Assembly (NCBI GenBank): GCA_022771805.1 | Contig: JALELM010000019.1 | Span: 36,670 to 100,669, forward strand | Direction: 5' to 3' | DNA from: Veillonellaceae bacterium | GTDB lineage: Bacteria > Bacillota > Negativicutes > Veillonellales > Negativicoccaceae | DNA: 64,000 nt | Part shown: positions 63,903 to 64,000 of the stretch, one piece after another | Layout of the letters: each line of letters begins with the position of its first letter | Position numbering within the stretch: the first letter of the stretch is position 1 | The notes under the pieces: model-generated | The model's database searches: none | Told to the model about the DNA's origin: nothing | The model's input: the letters and a program-made list of their open reading frames with translations, nothing else | Position numbers and translations under genes: made by a program

Positions 63903-64000
63903 ATTTGCGTTTCTTTTGCCTCGGCGGCGGTGTTTCCTTGACGTTGCCTGCCGCAACGGTCGGGCGACGATAGCGGAAGTAAATAAATGCCGCGAAGGCG
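63901..64000 (-). CDS. C-terminal end of an unidentified membrane-associated protein (5' part outside window)
   Basis: An open frame enters from the right edge on the minus strand and ends at a TAA at 63903-63901. It reads a hydrophobic-aromatic stretch (AFAAFIYFRYRRP), then a Pro/Lys/Arg-rich tail ending KKRK. This is the pattern of a last membrane helix with a basic cytoplasmic tail. The shared bidirectional terminator supports a real gene end. Family unknown. Confidence 0.6.
   Translation of the reverse strand, partial: AFAAFIYFRYRRPTVAAGNVKETPPPRQKKRK

Overview
The window is a dense, GC-rich chromosomal segment. Gene content is of low-GC Gram-positive (Firmicutes) type: a T-box in front of glyQS, sufCBDSU, RbgA, a phoH-ybeY-cdd-era block and the topA-trmFO pair. 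It also encodes unmistakable outer-membrane machinery: a TonB-dependent receptor, ExbB, ExbD and TonB. That combination points to a diderm Firmicute of the class Negativicutes. The mutA-mutB-meaB genes fit succinate/propionate metabolism. I do not assign a genus. No rRNA, tRNA, CRISPR, IS element or phage gene was seen.

Layout. (1) 1-1874, minus strand: a signal-peptide-bearing CbiK-type chelatase followed by a truncated FecB/BtuF-type lipoprotein. (2) 2036-8761: two small proteins resembling DnaA domain I flank a methylmalonyl-CoA mutase operon (mutA, mutB, meaB), which has a cobalamin riboswitch and an intrinsic terminator in front of it. (3) 8869-30895: one tightly coupled run of 13 genes. 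It encodes a TonB-dependent receptor, a NifH/BchL-like reductase, two NifD/K-like subunits, two CobN/BchH-like large chelatase subunits, one ChlI/ChlD-type AAA+ pair, a BtuC/D/F-type ABC importer, a radical SAM/SPASM protein, a TIM-barrel protein and CbiZ. (4) 30898-36934: exbB-exbD-tonB, then a stand-alone periplasmic TonB-C protein and a corrinoid block (cbiK, cbiL, cbiA, ATP:corrinoid adenosyltransferase). (5) 37110-39668: aspartokinase and diaminopimelate decarboxylase. (6) 39712-44741: SUF iron-sulfur cluster assembly. (7) 44740-64000: housekeeping genes (nadE, a YhcC-like radical SAM protein, phoH, ybeY, cdd, era, a CNNM/CBS protein, recO, T-box-glyQS, rplS, rbgA, rnhB, yraN, comM, dprA, topA, trmFO) and the tail of a convergent membrane protein.

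The most notable element is region 3. It looks like a tetrapyrrole import and processing system. A receptor and ABC importer bring in a ring compound. Two CobN-like proteins with one ATPase pair could insert or remove a metal. A dark-operative-reductase-like complex could reduce the ring. CbiZ and the adjoining cobalamin genes tie the locus to corrinoids. The individual families are recognisable, but I know of no described pathway that uses this exact combination, so the substrate and product are open. Regions 2 and 4 fit with it: AdoCbl is used by the mutase, and CbiK, CbiL, CbiA and the adenosyltransferase make or complete the corrinoid.
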